From the NCBI GenBank assembly GCA_900549755.1, contig URPQ01000004.1, forward strand, positions 1 through 51,689: a stretch of DNA of 51,689 nucleotides. Reading direction: 5' to 3'. Position numbers and translations under genes: made by a program. The stretch comes from an uncultured Oscillospiraceae bacterium (GTDB lineage: Bacteria; Bacillota; Clostridia; Oscillospirales; Acutalibacteraceae). Shown in pieces: positions 26,553 through 35,350 of this stretch (positions are counted from its first letter, which is position 1; each line of letters opens with the position of its first letter). Below the pieces are notes generated by a model, which ran no database searches, was not told where the DNA came from, and worked only from the letters and a program-made list of their open reading frames with translations.

Positions 26553-28031
26553 TTAAAAGGCTTTGGTGCTGCGCACGGCGCGTTTCCAGCCGTCCGTCAG
26601 CGCTTCGCGGCGTTTTGCCGTAATTGCGGGTTTAAACTCGGTTTGCTTATCGGGCAGGCGAAGTATCTCGTTTTTATTCTTCCAAAAGCTCACGGCAAGC
26701 CCCGCAAGATAAGCCGCTCCCGCGGCGGTAGCCTCGGTCTGCGCGGGTCTTATAACCCCTACATCCGAAATATCCGCCTGAAACTGCATTAAAAAGTTAT
26801 TTGCGGCAGCTCCGCCGTCCGCTCTTATGTGATTGATAGGCAGCCCCGTGTCCGCTTTAAGCGCGGTTATAAGGTCGTTAGTCTGGTAGGCTATGGCTTC
26901 AAGGCAAGCCCTTATTATGTGGTTTTTGCCGCTGCCGCGCGTAAGCCCGCAAATTGTGCCGCGGGCGTACATATCCCAGTAGGGCGCGCCAAGCCCCGCA
27001 AAGGCGGGAACAATGTAAACTCCCGACGAATCGGGAACGGAAAGCGCCGCTTTTTCGCTTTCGGCAGCTGATGCTATAAGCCCTAATTCGTCGCGCAGCC
27101 ACTGAATGACCGCACCGCCCACAAACACGCTGCCCTCAAGCGCGTAGCATATATTATCGCCCGCGTCGGCGGCAATGGTGGTTATAAGCCCGTTTTTGCT
27201 TTCAAACGCGGCGGCGCCCGTGTTCATAAGCAAAAAGCAGCCCGTGCCGTAGGTGTTTTTAATATCGCCTTCGCAAAAGCATTTCTGCCCGAAAAGCGCT
27301 GCCTGCTGGTCGCCCGCAATGCCCGAAACGGGTATTTCCGCGCCCAGAATATTTACGTTGCCGTAAATTTCGCTGCTTGGGCGCACCTCAGGCAGCATAC
27401 ACTTTGGGATTTGCAGTATTTCAAGCAGTTTTTTATCCCACTTGAGCGCGTGTATATCGTAAAGCATTGTTCTTGCGGCGTTTGTGCGGTCGGTAACGTG
27501 AATTTTGCCGCCCGAGAGTTTCCATATAAGCCATGTATCAACCGTGCCGAAAAGCAGCTCGCCGTTTTCGGCTCTGTCGCGCGCGCCGGGCACGTTATCA
27601 AGTATCCATTTAATTTTGGTGGCGCTGAAATATGCGTCAATGCGCAGCCCCGTTGTTTTGCGTATATATTCCTCCAAGCCGTCAGCGCGTAATTTATCGC
27701 ACATTTCGGATGTGCGGCGGCACTGCCACACTATCGCGTTATAGATTGGCTCGCCTGTATTTTTATCCCATATAATCGTGGTCTCGCGCTGATTTGTAAC
27801 CCCCACGGCGGCAATTTCCTCGGCAGAGGCGCCTATTGCCGTTATAGCCTCGGTAACGGCGGCGTACTGAACCGAGAATATTTCCACGGGGTCGTGCTCT
27901 ACAAAGCCGGGCTGCGGGTATATTTGTTTAAATTCCCTTTGCGCAGCCGACACGGCATTTCCGCCCTTATCAAAAAGCACGGCACGGGCGCTGGTTGTTC
28001 CTTCATCAAGCGTTAAAATATACTTTTTCAT
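26553..28031 (-). CDS. glpK: Glycerol kinase
   Basis: A 492-residue FGGY-family kinase that phosphorylates glycerol with ATP. The opening is Y-I-L-T-L-D-E-G-T-T-S-A-R-A (most family members have D-Q-G-T-T-S). Substrate-site pieces are V-T-N-Q-R-E-T-T-I-I-W-D and W-Q-C-R-R-T, with G-I-A-G-D-Q-Q-A-A-L-F-G-Q and G-T-G-C-F-L-L-M-N-T-G for nucleotide binding and R-A-D-G-G-A-A-A-N near the end. Its start overlaps the alr stop by 4 bases. Confidence 0.95.
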   Translation of the reverse strand: MKKYILTLDEGTTSARAVLFDKGGNAVSAAQREFKQIYPQPGFVEHDPVEIFSVQYAAVTEAITAIGASAEEIAAVGVTNQRETTIIWDKNTGEPIYNAIVWQCRRTSEMCDKLRADGLEEYIRKTTGLRIDAYFSATKIKWILDNVPGARDRAENGELLFGTVDTWLIWKLSGGKIHVTDRTNAARTMLYDIHALKWDKKLLEILQIPKCMLPEVRPSSEIYGNVNILGAEIPVSGIAGDQQAALFGQKCFCEGDIKNTYGTGCFLLMNTGAAAFESKNGLITTIAADAGDNICYALEGSVFVGGAVIQWLRDELGLIASAAESEKAALSVPDSSGVYIVPAFAGLGAPYWDMYARGTICGLTRGSGKNHIIRACLEAIAYQTNDLITALKADTGLPINHIRADGGAAANNFLMQFQADISDVGVIRPAQTEATAAGAAYLAGLAVSFWKNKNEILRLPDKQTEFKPAITAKRREALTDGWKRAVRSTKAF

Positions 28032-29167
28032 ATCGCACTGTTTTTAATTATTATTCGCGGAACGCGCGGGGATATGCCGCAGATTATTTCATAATTTATG
28101 GTGCCGCACATATCCGCCAGCTCTTCAACGGGTAATTCCCTGCCGAATAAAATTACCTCGTCGCCCTGCTTTACGTCTTCAATATCCGTCACGTCAACCG
28201 ACATCTGATCCATACATATCCTGCCGATTATTGGGGCTTTTTTGCCCTTTATTAGAACATAGCCTTTGTTTGAAAGCAGCCGCGGGTAGCCGTCGGCATA
28301 GCCTGCGGTTACTGTTGCGGTTTTCATTTCCCTTTCGGCGGTAAAGGTTCTGCCGTAGCTTACGGTATCGCCCTTTTTAACGGTTTTAACCATTGAAACA
28401 ACCGATTTCACCGTCATTGCGGGTATAAAATCTTCTTTTAGCTTTAAGCCCGACGACGGGGTAAGTCCGTAAAGAATTATGCCCGGGCGGCACATATCAA
28501 GGTGCTTATCGGTATCAAGGCAGAAAGCCGCCGAATTGCAGCAGTGGCAAATTTTTGGGGTAAGCCCCGCCTTTATAAAGCGCTCCTTTGCCGCAATAAA
28601 GCGCGAATACTGCGCGGCGGTAAAGCCGTCCTCCTCTTGCGGGGTGCGGTCGGAAACGGCAAAATGCGTAAAAATCCCGCCGAAATCAAAGCCCGGCAGC
28701 CGCGCAGCGGCAATTGCGTCATCAATCCCCGAAAGAGAATTATCACGGCAGTCAAACCCAATGCGGCTCATGCCCGTATCAAGCTTTATGTGTATTTTAA
28801 TTCTCACCTTATCCGCCGTGGCTTTTTTTGAGAGTGCGGCGGCGTATTCGGGGGAGTAAACGCTTTGGGTTATATCGTTAATATAAAGCTGTGAAGCCAT
28901 ACTAACAGGCGTATACCCCAAAATAAGAATAGGCTTGGTTATACCGCAGCCGCGCAGCGTTACAGCCTCCTCTATATTTGAAACGGCAAAAGCGTTTGCC
29001 CCCTCCGCCTCAAGCAGGGGAGCTACGTTGCGCGCGGAGTGACCGTAGGCGTCAGCCTTTACAACCGCCATTATTTTAGCGCCCGCCGCCTCTTTTTTAA
29101 TAATACCGAAGTTATGTACAAGGGCGTCAACATCAATTTCCGCCCAGGTTCTGTGAAGAAATTCCAC
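28028..29167 (-). CDS. alr: Alanine racemase
   Basis: A 379-residue PLP enzyme that makes D-alanine for peptidoglycan. The PLP lysine motif is A-V-V-K-A-D-A-Y-G-H (Lys37). The second catalytic Tyr region G-D-T-V-S-Y-G-R-T-F and I-C-M-D-Q-M-S-V-D-V are present. It overlaps glpK by 4 bases, so the two are translationally coupled despite unrelated roles. Spore-formers may also carry a spore-specific alanine racemase; this one has no sporulation neighbour. Confidence 0.97.
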   Translation of the reverse strand: MEFLHRTWAEIDVDALVHNFGIIKKEAAGAKIMAVVKADAYGHSARNVAPLLEAEGANAFAVSNIEEAVTLRGCGITKPILILGYTPVSMASQLYINDITQSVYSPEYAAALSKKATADKVRIKIHIKLDTGMSRIGFDCRDNSLSGIDDAIAAARLPGFDFGGIFTHFAVSDRTPQEEDGFTAAQYSRFIAAKERFIKAGLTPKICHCCNSAAFCLDTDKHLDMCRPGIILYGLTPSSGLKLKEDFIPAMTVKSVVSMVKTVKKGDTVSYGRTFTAEREMKTATVTAGYADGYPRLLSNKGYVLIKGKKAPIIGRICMDQMSVDVTDIEDVKQGDEVILFGRELPVEELADMCGTINYEIICGISPRVPRIIIKNSAI

Positions 29168-29180
29168 TTTTATTTCCGCC

Positions 29181-29582
29181 TTATTTTTTAATAATATTAT
29201 TGCCCAACTGTTTTTTTACCTTGCCCGCAAACGGAATACACACAAGACTTAAAAGCACCCAAAGGCAGGAATAGGGCATGCAGATCTGCCCGCCTATGTT
29301 CATTGGCATTTTGCTGTAATCCCAAACGTTCTTCTTTAAAATTATATTAAATACAACGCCGAAAATGAACTCAATACCCGTAACAAAGGTGCTGCCTACA
29401 AGTCCTTTTATTAAAAGTCCCGCTTTTTTGAGCTTTTCGCTTATTGTGCCGAAGAACACAAAGCAAATACCGCCCGCCCCCAGCATTGACCAGTGCGTGT
29501 AGCCGCGCCACATAACCTCAATAAGCCCGTAGCCCACGGCGCCTATTGAAAAAAGCATAAATCTTATTTTTCGCTGTTTCAT
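29181..29582 (-). CDS. Small CmpB-type membrane protein
   Basis: A 133-residue membrane protein with about four helices. It shares with the protein at 5542-6384 the motif W-D-Y-S-K-M-P-M-N-I-G-G-Q-I-C and a general helix layout, placing it in the same putative ABC-transporter type IV family, but without the charged tail. Function is unknown. It sits directly upstream of alr, with 13 bases between. Confidence 0.75.
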   Translation of the reverse strand: MKQRKIRFMLFSIGAVGYGLIEVMWRGYTHWSMLGAGGICFVFFGTISEKLKKAGLLIKGLVGSTFVTGIEFIFGVVFNIILKKNVWDYSKMPMNIGGQICMPYSCLWVLLSLVCIPFAGKVKKQLGNNIIKK

Positions 29583-29584
29583 TT

Positions 29585-29611
29585 TATCACCCGTAGTTAT
29601 TATGGGTGATA
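29585..29611 (-). terminator. Hairpin between yugP-like and CmpB-type genes
   Basis: TATCACCC and GGGTGATA pair around an 11-base loop, ending just before the ATG of the next gene. A GGCT/AGCC hairpin lies next to it. No T-tract follows, so attenuation or mRNA processing is as likely as termination. Confidence 0.35.
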
Positions 29612-29649
29612 ATTCTTTCGGCTATTCAGCCAAAGCCGTGCAGTAAAAA

Positions 29650-30345
29650 TTACCGCCTGTTTCTCTTGGTAATTGCCAAAAGACGTATAAGCTGTGTGAG
29701 CGATACAAGCAGCGCCGCAACATAGGTCATAGCCGCGGCGGAAAGCACCCTGCGAACCGCTTTTTTCTCGTCTTCCTTTATAAGCCCCGAATTGTCCAGC
29801 GTCACAAGCGCTCTGTGAGACGCGTTGAACTCAATAGGCAGCGTTAAAAGCTGAAAAAGCAGCGCCACGCAGAAGAAAATAACGCCCAGCTTCACAAGAA
29901 AATAAAAATCGAAGATAAGCCCGATTATAAGCAGCGGCATTGAAAGCTGCGAGCCCAAATTACATACCGGCAGTATTACCGAGCGCACCTTTATGGGCAC
30001 ATAGCCCTTTGAGTACTGAACGGCATGCCCCGCCTCGTGCGCGGCAACGCCCACGGCGGAAAGGTTGTTTGCGCCGTAAACCGAATCGGAAAGGCGTATA
30101 ACGTTAGTCCTCGGGTCGTAGTGGTCGGTAAGATTGCCCGAAACGCGCTCTATTTTAACATTATATACACCGTTTGCTTCAAGCACCCGCCGCGCGGCGT
30201 CCGCTCCGGTAAGCGGCGAATGATGTGTGCTGTACTTTGAAAAAACCGTTTTTACCCTTATCTGCGACCAGAGCATTATTATAATTGCCGGAACTACAAG
30301 ATAAATGTAAAGCGAGTCTATACCGTAGTAATAAAAACCACCCAT
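29650..30345 (-). CDS. Zinc metallopeptidase, YugP type
   Basis: A 231-residue membrane metallopeptidase. The zinc motif H-E-A-G-H is at 103-107 in A-A-H-E-A-G-H-A-V-Q-Y, preceded by D-P-R-T-N-V-I-R-L-S. One N-terminal helix (about 11-26) and three or four C-terminal helices anchor it. L-P-I-E-F-N-A-S-H-R-A is a standard YugP segment. Substrates are not established. Confidence 0.93.
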   Translation of the reverse strand: MGGFYYYGIDSLYIYLVVPAIIIMLWSQIRVKTVFSKYSTHHSPLTGADAARRVLEANGVYNVKIERVSGNLTDHYDPRTNVIRLSDSVYGANNLSAVGVAAHEAGHAVQYSKGYVPIKVRSVILPVCNLGSQLSMPLLIIGLIFDFYFLVKLGVIFFCVALLFQLLTLPIEFNASHRALVTLDNSGLIKEDEKKAVRRVLSAAAMTYVAALLVSLTQLIRLLAITKRNRR

Positions 30346-30364
30346 AAAATATCAACTCCGAAAA

Positions 30365-31468
30365 TCAAACATTAAAACGGAAGAGAACAATGTCTCCGTC
30401 CTTCATAACATATTCCTTGCCCTCGCTCCTTACAAGTCCCTTTTCCTTTGCAACCGTCATGCTGCCGCCACATTCGTTTATAAATTCGTCAAAGTTTATA
30501 ACCTCTGCGCGAATAAAGCCGCGCTCAAAGTCAGAGTGTATTTTGCCAGCCGCCTGCGGCGCCTTTGTGCCCTGCTTAATAGTCCAGGCGCGCACCTCTG
30601 GCTTGCCTGCGGTAAGGTAAGAAATAAGCCCCAAAAGGTGGTAGCACTTTTGAATCATACGGTCAAGCCCCGAGCGCTCAAGCCCCAATTCTTCAAGGAA
30701 CATAACCTTTTCTTCATCCGAAAGCCCCGAAATTTCAGCCTCAAGGGCGGCGCATATCGGCAGAATTTCCGCCTTTTCGCGCTCGGCAATTTCCTTTACC
30801 GCGTTGTAGTTTTTGTTTGACTCTATGCCTGAGGTAAAGTCCTCCTCGCTCATATTGCAGGCGTAAATTACGGGCTTTGCCGAAAGCAGCGCCGTGGTAT
30901 CAAGCACGTTTTGCTCGGTTTCGTCGTTAATTTCAACCGAGCGGGCGGGAAGTCCGTTTTCAAGGTGGGCTATAAGCCTTTTTAAGAAATCAACCTCGCC
31001 TTGCAGTGATTTATCGCCTTTAAGCGCCTTTGCGGTTTTATCAAGGCGGCGCTGCGCCATTTCAATATCCGAAAAAATAAGCTCTAAGTTTATAGTTTCA
31101 ATATCTCGCGCGGGGTCAACCGAGCCTTCAACGTGAATAATATCGTCGCTTTCAAAGCAGCGCACAACATGAACAATCGCGTCCACCTCGCGTATGTTGG
31201 AAAGGAACTTATTGCCAAGCCCCTCGCCCTTTGAAGCGCCCTTTACAAGCCCCGCAATATCCACAAATTCAATAACCGCAGGGGTAAACTTGTCCGGGTT
31301 GTATATCTCCGCCAGTTTTTCAAGCCGCTCGTCCGGCACGCTTACCATTCCCACATTCGGCTCTATTGTGCAAAAGGGGTAATTCGCCGATTGCGCCCCC
31401 GCGTTTGTTATTGCGTTGAAAAGGGTCGATTTGCCTACATTCGGCAGCCCTACCATTCCTAATTTCAT
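30365..31468 (-). CDS. ychF: Redox-regulated ribosome-binding ATPase YchF
   Basis: A 367-residue OBG-family P-loop protein. Walker A is G-L-P-N-V-G-K-S-T (7-15), followed by I-E-P-N-V-G, V-D-I-A-G-L-V-K-G-A and the C-terminal TGS-like domain (A-W-T-I-K-Q-G-T-K-A-P-Q-A-A-G-K-I-H-S-D-F). It hydrolyses ATP and binds ribosomes. Its start codon, ribosome site and first five codons lie within the left attachment repeat of the mobile element, so the ychF protein is intact but its original promoter has been moved about 20 kb away. Confidence 0.97.
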   Translation of the reverse strand: MKLGMVGLPNVGKSTLFNAITNAGAQSANYPFCTIEPNVGMVSVPDERLEKLAEIYNPDKFTPAVIEFVDIAGLVKGASKGEGLGNKFLSNIREVDAIVHVVRCFESDDIIHVEGSVDPARDIETINLELIFSDIEMAQRRLDKTAKALKGDKSLQGEVDFLKRLIAHLENGLPARSVEINDETEQNVLDTTALLSAKPVIYACNMSEEDFTSGIESNKNYNAVKEIAEREKAEILPICAALEAEISGLSDEEKVMFLEELGLERSGLDRMIQKCYHLLGLISYLTAGKPEVRAWTIKQGTKAPQAAGKIHSDFERGFIRAEVINFDEFINECGGSMTVAKEKGLVRSEGKEYVMKDGDIVLFRFNV

Positions 31469-31493
31469 TTATTCCCATATCTCCTTATTTTAT
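31451..31493. repeat. Left attachment site (attL-type direct repeat)
   Basis: 43 bases identical to 51377-51419. It covers codons 1-6 of ychF, its ribosome site (AGGAG) and the A+T-rich bases upstream. Three of the next four bases (AGT) also match after one mismatch. Confidence 0.92.
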
Positions 31494-31522
31494 TAGTGTT
31501 TGGGGCGTTTTTATTTGCCCAA

Positions 31523-31545
31523 CTACACCATTTCTACACCATTTT
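31523..31545. repeat. Left copy of an integrase arm-site-like repeat
   Basis: Tandem CTACACCATTT-CTACACCATTTT at the extreme 3' end of int. A near-identical pair, CTTCACCATTTA-CTACACCATTTT, is at 51230-51253 near the other end, both inside the element and a similar order of distance from their attachment repeats (30 and 124 bases). The spacing fits arm-type integrase binding sites. Confidence 0.5.
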
Positions 31546-32725
31546 GCAGAAATGAATAGCTTTCAAATTGATGAACGGCGTTTACAAAAGAATCCTCGGT
31601 CACATGCACATATCTGTCCATAGTCATTTGGAGACTTGAATGTCCCAAAAGCCTTTGTAAAACCTTCGGCTGCATACCGCTTTCTATCGCTCGTGTTGCG
31701 TATGTATGGCGTAAAGCGTGCATACAAAAGCGTTTAATGCCTGCCTCGTCGCACAATTTGTACAGATGTGTGTCATATGAGCTGTTTTTTGTAGGTTCGC
31801 CCGTTCTCCAATTTATAAATACAAGGTCTTTCATTTCAAGAAAAGATTTCGCCCCAGTATGCCTGTCAATAAACTCCAATGTCTGCGAAAGCGTTTCGGA
31901 GGTTTTGCGAGTTTTTGCGGTCTTGTAAATATCCTTTAGAATTTCGTAAGCTTTATCGGTTAACGGAATAGTGCGGTAGCTTTGCGGTGTTTTCGGCGGT
32001 CCTGCTCTCCAACAGCCTTGCTCGTGCCTGTATTCTAAAGTATTATTAACGGTTAAAGTCCGCTTTTTCCAATCGATAGCGTCCCATGTCAGGCCAATCA
32101 ATTCGCCCGTGCGAAGTCCCGTTTCGAGAATAAGCGAATATTGCGCATAATTGTGAGAGCGTTTTGCAGCTTCTAAAAATTGCCGCTGTTCGCTTATTGT
32201 AAGATATTTAATATCGTTTACTTCACGCACAGGCTTGGTGTACCTTACGCCGTTCATAGGGTGCTTTTCAATTATATCGTTCATCAATGCGGATTTAAGC
32301 ATAGTTCCCATACAAATATAGGTTTGCCTTATTGTCGAGCCTGCGTAATCGCTGTCCATTTTGTTTAATACCAATTTGCAGTGCATAGGCTTAACATCGG
32401 CTAAAAGCATTTTGCCGATAACGGGCTGTATATTGAATTTATACCGTTCGCGGTAATTTCTTACGGTGTTTGGGGCTAAATCACCCACAATATTATTTAT
32501 CCAATATTCAAACCATTCATCAACTGTCATACTTGACGGGGCAAAAATATTGCCGTGCTTATCTGCATATTTTGAATCCTCTAACCAGTTGCGAGCTTCC
32601 GGAAGAAGCGAAAAACATTTTTCGTGTCTTTTACCTGTTCTGTCAACAAATCTTGCGGTATATAATCCGTCCTTTCTTTGGCAAATACCTTTTCCTATTT
32701 CTTTTCCTTTAAGGGTTTTACCCAT
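31523..32725 (-). CDS. int: Tyrosine site-specific integrase of the element
   Basis: A 400-residue phage-type integrase: N-terminal arm-binding region, core-binding SAM-like domain (D-E-W-F-E-Y-W and R-N-Y-R-E-R-Y), and catalytic domain with E-T-G-L-R-T-G-E-L-I-G-L (Arg), H-A-L-R-H-T-Y-A-T-R (His-x2-Arg), G-H-S-S-L-Q-M-T-M-D-R-Y (His and nucleophile Tyr). The stop lies only 29 bases from the attachment repeat. It is transcribed toward ychF, so read-through could drive ychF after insertion. AAAGGAGTTGATATA precedes the ATG. Confidence 0.95.
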   Translation of the reverse strand: MGKTLKGKEIGKGICQRKDGLYTARFVDRTGKRHEKCFSLLPEARNWLEDSKYADKHGNIFAPSSMTVDEWFEYWINNIVGDLAPNTVRNYRERYKFNIQPVIGKMLLADVKPMHCKLVLNKMDSDYAGSTIRQTYICMGTMLKSALMNDIIEKHPMNGVRYTKPVREVNDIKYLTISEQRQFLEAAKRSHNYAQYSLILETGLRTGELIGLTWDAIDWKKRTLTVNNTLEYRHEQGCWRAGPPKTPQSYRTIPLTDKAYEILKDIYKTAKTRKTSETLSQTLEFIDRHTGAKSFLEMKDLVFINWRTGEPTKNSSYDTHLYKLCDEAGIKRFCMHALRHTYATRAIESGMQPKVLQRLLGHSSLQMTMDRYVHVTEDSFVNAVHQFESYSFLQNGVEMV

Positions 32726-32774
32726 TATATCAACTCCTTTTCACAATCAGAAAAAGAGCCAATGCAACTATTAT

Positions 32775-32803
32775 ATTATAATGCATCAGCCCTGTTTTTT
32801 CAA
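32775..32803 (-). promoter_or_regulatory. Integrase promoter with overlapping inverted repeat
   Basis: Leftward TTGAAA (32803-32798) and TATAAT (32780-32775), 17-base spacing, about 50 bases before int. The region 32750-32812 contains an imperfect inverted repeat around the -10 (AGAGCC.../...ATCAGCCCT). It is about 80 percent identical to 51462-51520 beyond the right end. Confidence 0.75.
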
Positions 32804-32833
32804 TATAAAACATATAAAATTAATATGACCGTA

Positions 32834-33040
32834 TTAAATTGTTAATTTATTGCTGATGAATTGCTCAAATTCCTTGCGTTTAACAAGCTTTTTTGTTCCT
32901 ACATATAACACGAACGGACAATTCGGACTCCGCAGCATACGGTCAATGCGGTTAATACCTATATTGCTGTATTCTGCGGCTTCCTTTACGGTCATTGTAA
33001 GCTTTAAATTAAGCGGTATGCCTACATTGTTTTGTTGCAT
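32834..33040 (-). CDS. Excisionase-like MerR/Xis-type DNA-binding protein
   Basis: A 68-residue winged-helix protein with T-V-K-E-A-A-E-Y-S-N-I-G-I-N-R-I-D-R-M-L and the wing F-V-L-Y-V-G-T-K-K-L-V-K-R-K-E-F-E-Q-F. This is the Tn916 Xis/excisionase pattern. Position directly upstream of int is standard. It would bend DNA at the ends and steer the integrase to excision. Confidence 0.88.
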   Translation of the reverse strand: MQQNNVGIPLNLKLTMTVKEAAEYSNIGINRIDRMLRSPNCPFVLYVGTKKLVKRKEFEQFISNKLTI

Positions 33041-33059
33041 TCAAACACACTCCTTTCCG

Positions 33060-34361
33060 TCAATCTTCAAAATAATATGCCTGGAAAACCGTACCGTCGT
33101 ATAAGATAAATCTGCCTGCGGTATCTTTGGGTATTTGTTCTGCCGCGGCGGTACTGTCGAGTATAATCTGCGACAGTATGTTATCGGCTCTGCCGCAAAT
33201 GCGGCAATCAATATTGTTTCGTATCTGCCCCGAAAGAACGGCGGCGTCAGGTCTTTGCGTTGCAAGTATCAGATGCATACCGAAAGCCCGCCCCTGTCTG
33301 GCTATTACGGACAGCTTACTTTCTATTAAGCTTACCCGCTCTTTCTGTTCTTTTGTAAGTCCGGTTTTATCGAGTACCTCGGCAATTTCATCACAGGCAA
33401 ATATACAGCGTTTCAGTTCTTTTCCTGTTTCTCGGCAGTATTCGTCTATGTTTCGGCAATTATTTTCACGAAGTAAGACTTTTCGCTGCTGCAATTCATC
33501 CGCAAGCCCGGTCAGCAGCGTTATAAGCTCATTTTCATCAAAACACATTTTGCAGTTGTCCTGCCAAATTGAGGGAAAATCCACTCCGCCCTTAAAATCC
33601 GCTATGCTGACCGACATATTTTTCTTTAATGCCTGCATAAGCAATAGCTTTAACAGAACGCTTTTACCGCTGCCTGTCGAGCCGCCGAGTAAAATGTGAG
33701 GTATTTTTTTCAGATCCACCGTGACCGTACCCAAAAGGCTTTTACCGAGCACGAGCACGGAATTACTGCCTGCAAGATAATTGCCGTTCCACACAATACG
33801 CTTTAAAAGGGAATTATTCGCCTGAACCGCATAAAGCATAATTTCCTGTTTATCGCTGCCCTCTTTCAGATTTACTATATTCAAATTGAGCGCCGCCTCT
33901 ATTTTTTGCCGCTTGTCTTCCCATTCTTTAAGCGGTATACCTACGCCGTAAAACCGATATACGGTTACCGAATTGTCTTTTTCGTCCGTTTCCTTTGAAA
34001 TAAGCATAGGTATTTCTCCGGCGCTGTTTGTAAACCCGATTCGTTTTAACCCGTTTGAAACGGTTTCGCTGCCGGCAGGAGTTCCGAGCAGTATAAGCAC
34101 GGCAGGTGCGACGGCAATAATCATTAGGGGAAAGAAAAGCTTTAGCAAGGCGATAAATGCAGGGGAGATAAGGTCTGTTTTTTCAATATCAAAGTAACTT
34201 TTGCAGAAAAGCCAAAATATTATAACAGCGGCATAAACCGCCAAAATAATATATCTCCCCGATTTATTTTCTCTTACAAAATCATATCCGTTTTTAATAC
34301 GAAGCAATAAATACCGCTTTTGCGTCTGCTTTTTCAGTCGTTCCTTATCATTATCGGTCAT
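33060..34361 (-). CDS. FtsK/SpoIIIE-type DNA-pumping ATPase
   Basis: About 433 residues. Two N-terminal membrane helices are followed by a short linker and an FtsK/SpoIIIE motor: Walker A G-G-S-T-G-S-G-K-S (about 226-234), Walker B I-F-A-C-D-E-I-A-E-V, and L-I-L-A-T-Q-R-P-D-A-A-V. Such proteins serve as coupling proteins (TcpA/Orf21-like) in Tn916-type and rolling-circle elements, delivering DNA to a secretion machine. ATG 34361 is preferred because GAGGAGG lies 7 bases upstream; GTG 34376 overlaps the rep stop. No transfer channel is encoded here, so it may use a helper's. Confidence 0.88.
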   Translation of the reverse strand: MTDNDKERLKKQTQKRYLLLRIKNGYDFVRENKSGRYIILAVYAAVIIFWLFCKSYFDIEKTDLISPAFIALLKLFFPLMIIAVAPAVLILLGTPAGSETVSNGLKRIGFTNSAGEIPMLISKETDEKDNSVTVYRFYGVGIPLKEWEDKRQKIEAALNLNIVNLKEGSDKQEIMLYAVQANNSLLKRIVWNGNYLAGSNSVLVLGKSLLGTVTVDLKKIPHILLGGSTGSGKSVLLKLLLMQALKKNMSVSIADFKGGVDFPSIWQDNCKMCFDENELITLLTGLADELQQRKVLLRENNCRNIDEYCRETGKELKRCIFACDEIAEVLDKTGLTKEQKERVSLIESKLSVIARQGRAFGMHLILATQRPDAAVLSGQIRNNIDCRICGRADNILSQIILDSTAAAEQIPKDTAGRFILYDGTVFQAYYFED

Positions 34362-34372
34362 AGAAACCCTCC

Positions 34373-35314
34373 TCACCTGAAATAAATTTCTTCTGTCTGC
34401 CCGCCGGCTTTATAAAAGAAAACGCGGTGAATACGGCGTATAAATGCTTTCCATGTTTCGGGGTGATTGTGCTTGACATCAATATACTGCTCGTTTAAGG
34501 GCAGGTTAGAGGTTATATACACCTTTGTATAACACGCGGTGCGGTCGGAATACCGTGCCGGTAGTGTAAGCGGATATATGTCAAGATAATTAAGCATTGT
34601 TTCTATCGGTATTTGAGAATTAAATTCTTCAAAAACCAATATATCCTGACCGTGGTACGAATCAAACCGTACACCGTTTTTCCCGTTGTAATCGGTAATT
34701 CTGCATATTTCGCTTGCGGGGTGCTTTTTATATATGCCGCTTGTTTTTCCCGTGCCCGACGCTCCGAACAGATATGTAACGGTAAGCTCTCTGTTTTCGG
34801 AACGGTAGCGCTCCGAAAGATATGCCTCGCGCAAAATATCTATATCCTTTAGCTTAAAGGCAAAAGAGGGTGTTTCGTCTATTATTTCTGTCGTTGATAA
34901 GCCGTCCTTTACATTGCAAAGCAGCTTATACATTTTCGGGTCGCGCTCCTCACATTCATTCGGTATATTCCCAAATTCGTAAAAGCTGCCCTTGTGTGAG
35001 GTTTCACTCTTTTTATCGTCCGCCCATTTGCCCTCTTTGCGTATATAGTCGCGGTTTTCCTTTGCGCTGCCGAATGCCTTTTCTATGTGTGCGGTTGGAA
35101 AACGGTTTTTAACAGTTGAAAAGCGAATAGGGGATTTAGAATAAATGAAAATATGGGTATGAAATGTTCCTGTTGTTGCCGTTTCGTCCGCCAAACAGTA
35201 ATAATCCGGACAAAACAGATTTAAAATTTTGCGAATACCGTCACGGTCAAGCCCGCAGTCCTGCGGATTATTGATTGTAAGCGTCCATTTGCGTGATTGC
35301 GGATTAGAAGCCAT
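34373..35314 (-). CDS. rep: Rolling-circle replication initiator with HUH endonuclease and SF3 helicase (CRESS-like Rep)
   Basis: A 313-residue protein with the complete motif set of CRESS-DNA virus and related plasmid Reps. Motif I is W-T-L-T-I-N-N (10-16), motif II is H-T-H-I-F-I-Y (52-58, HUH), motif III is Y-I-R-K (90-93, nicking Tyr90). The helicase has Walker A G-A-S-G-T-G-K-T (184-191), Walker B I-L-V-F-E-E (225-230) and motif C K-V-Y-I-T-S-N (264-270). It would nick the origin, stay covalently bound and unwind DNA. The origin hairpin lies 37-69 bases upstream of the start codon. This HUH-plus-SF3 layout is known from pCRESS plasmids of Clostridia and is unusual among well-known ICEs, which use Rep_trans/MobT relaxases. 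Confidence 0.93.
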   Translation of the reverse strand: MASNPQSRKWTLTINNPQDCGLDRDGIRKILNLFCPDYYCLADETATTGTFHTHIFIYSKSPIRFSTVKNRFPTAHIEKAFGSAKENRDYIRKEGKWADDKKSETSHKGSFYEFGNIPNECEERDPKMYKLLCNVKDGLSTTEIIDETPSFAFKLKDIDILREAYLSERYRSENRELTVTYLFGASGTGKTSGIYKKHPASEICRITDYNGKNGVRFDSYHGQDILVFEEFNSQIPIETMLNYLDIYPLTLPARYSDRTACYTKVYITSNLPLNEQYIDVKHNHPETWKAFIRRIHRVFFYKAGGQTEEIYFR

Positions 35315-35350
35315 ATGAAATTCCTCCTTTCATTGCTACTGCTACTTATG

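Noticed and set aside
33060..35314. Complete ICE able to transfer itself
   Set aside because: FtsK-like and Rep proteins are present but no VirB4, lytic transglycosylase or other channel genes; at most mobilizable.
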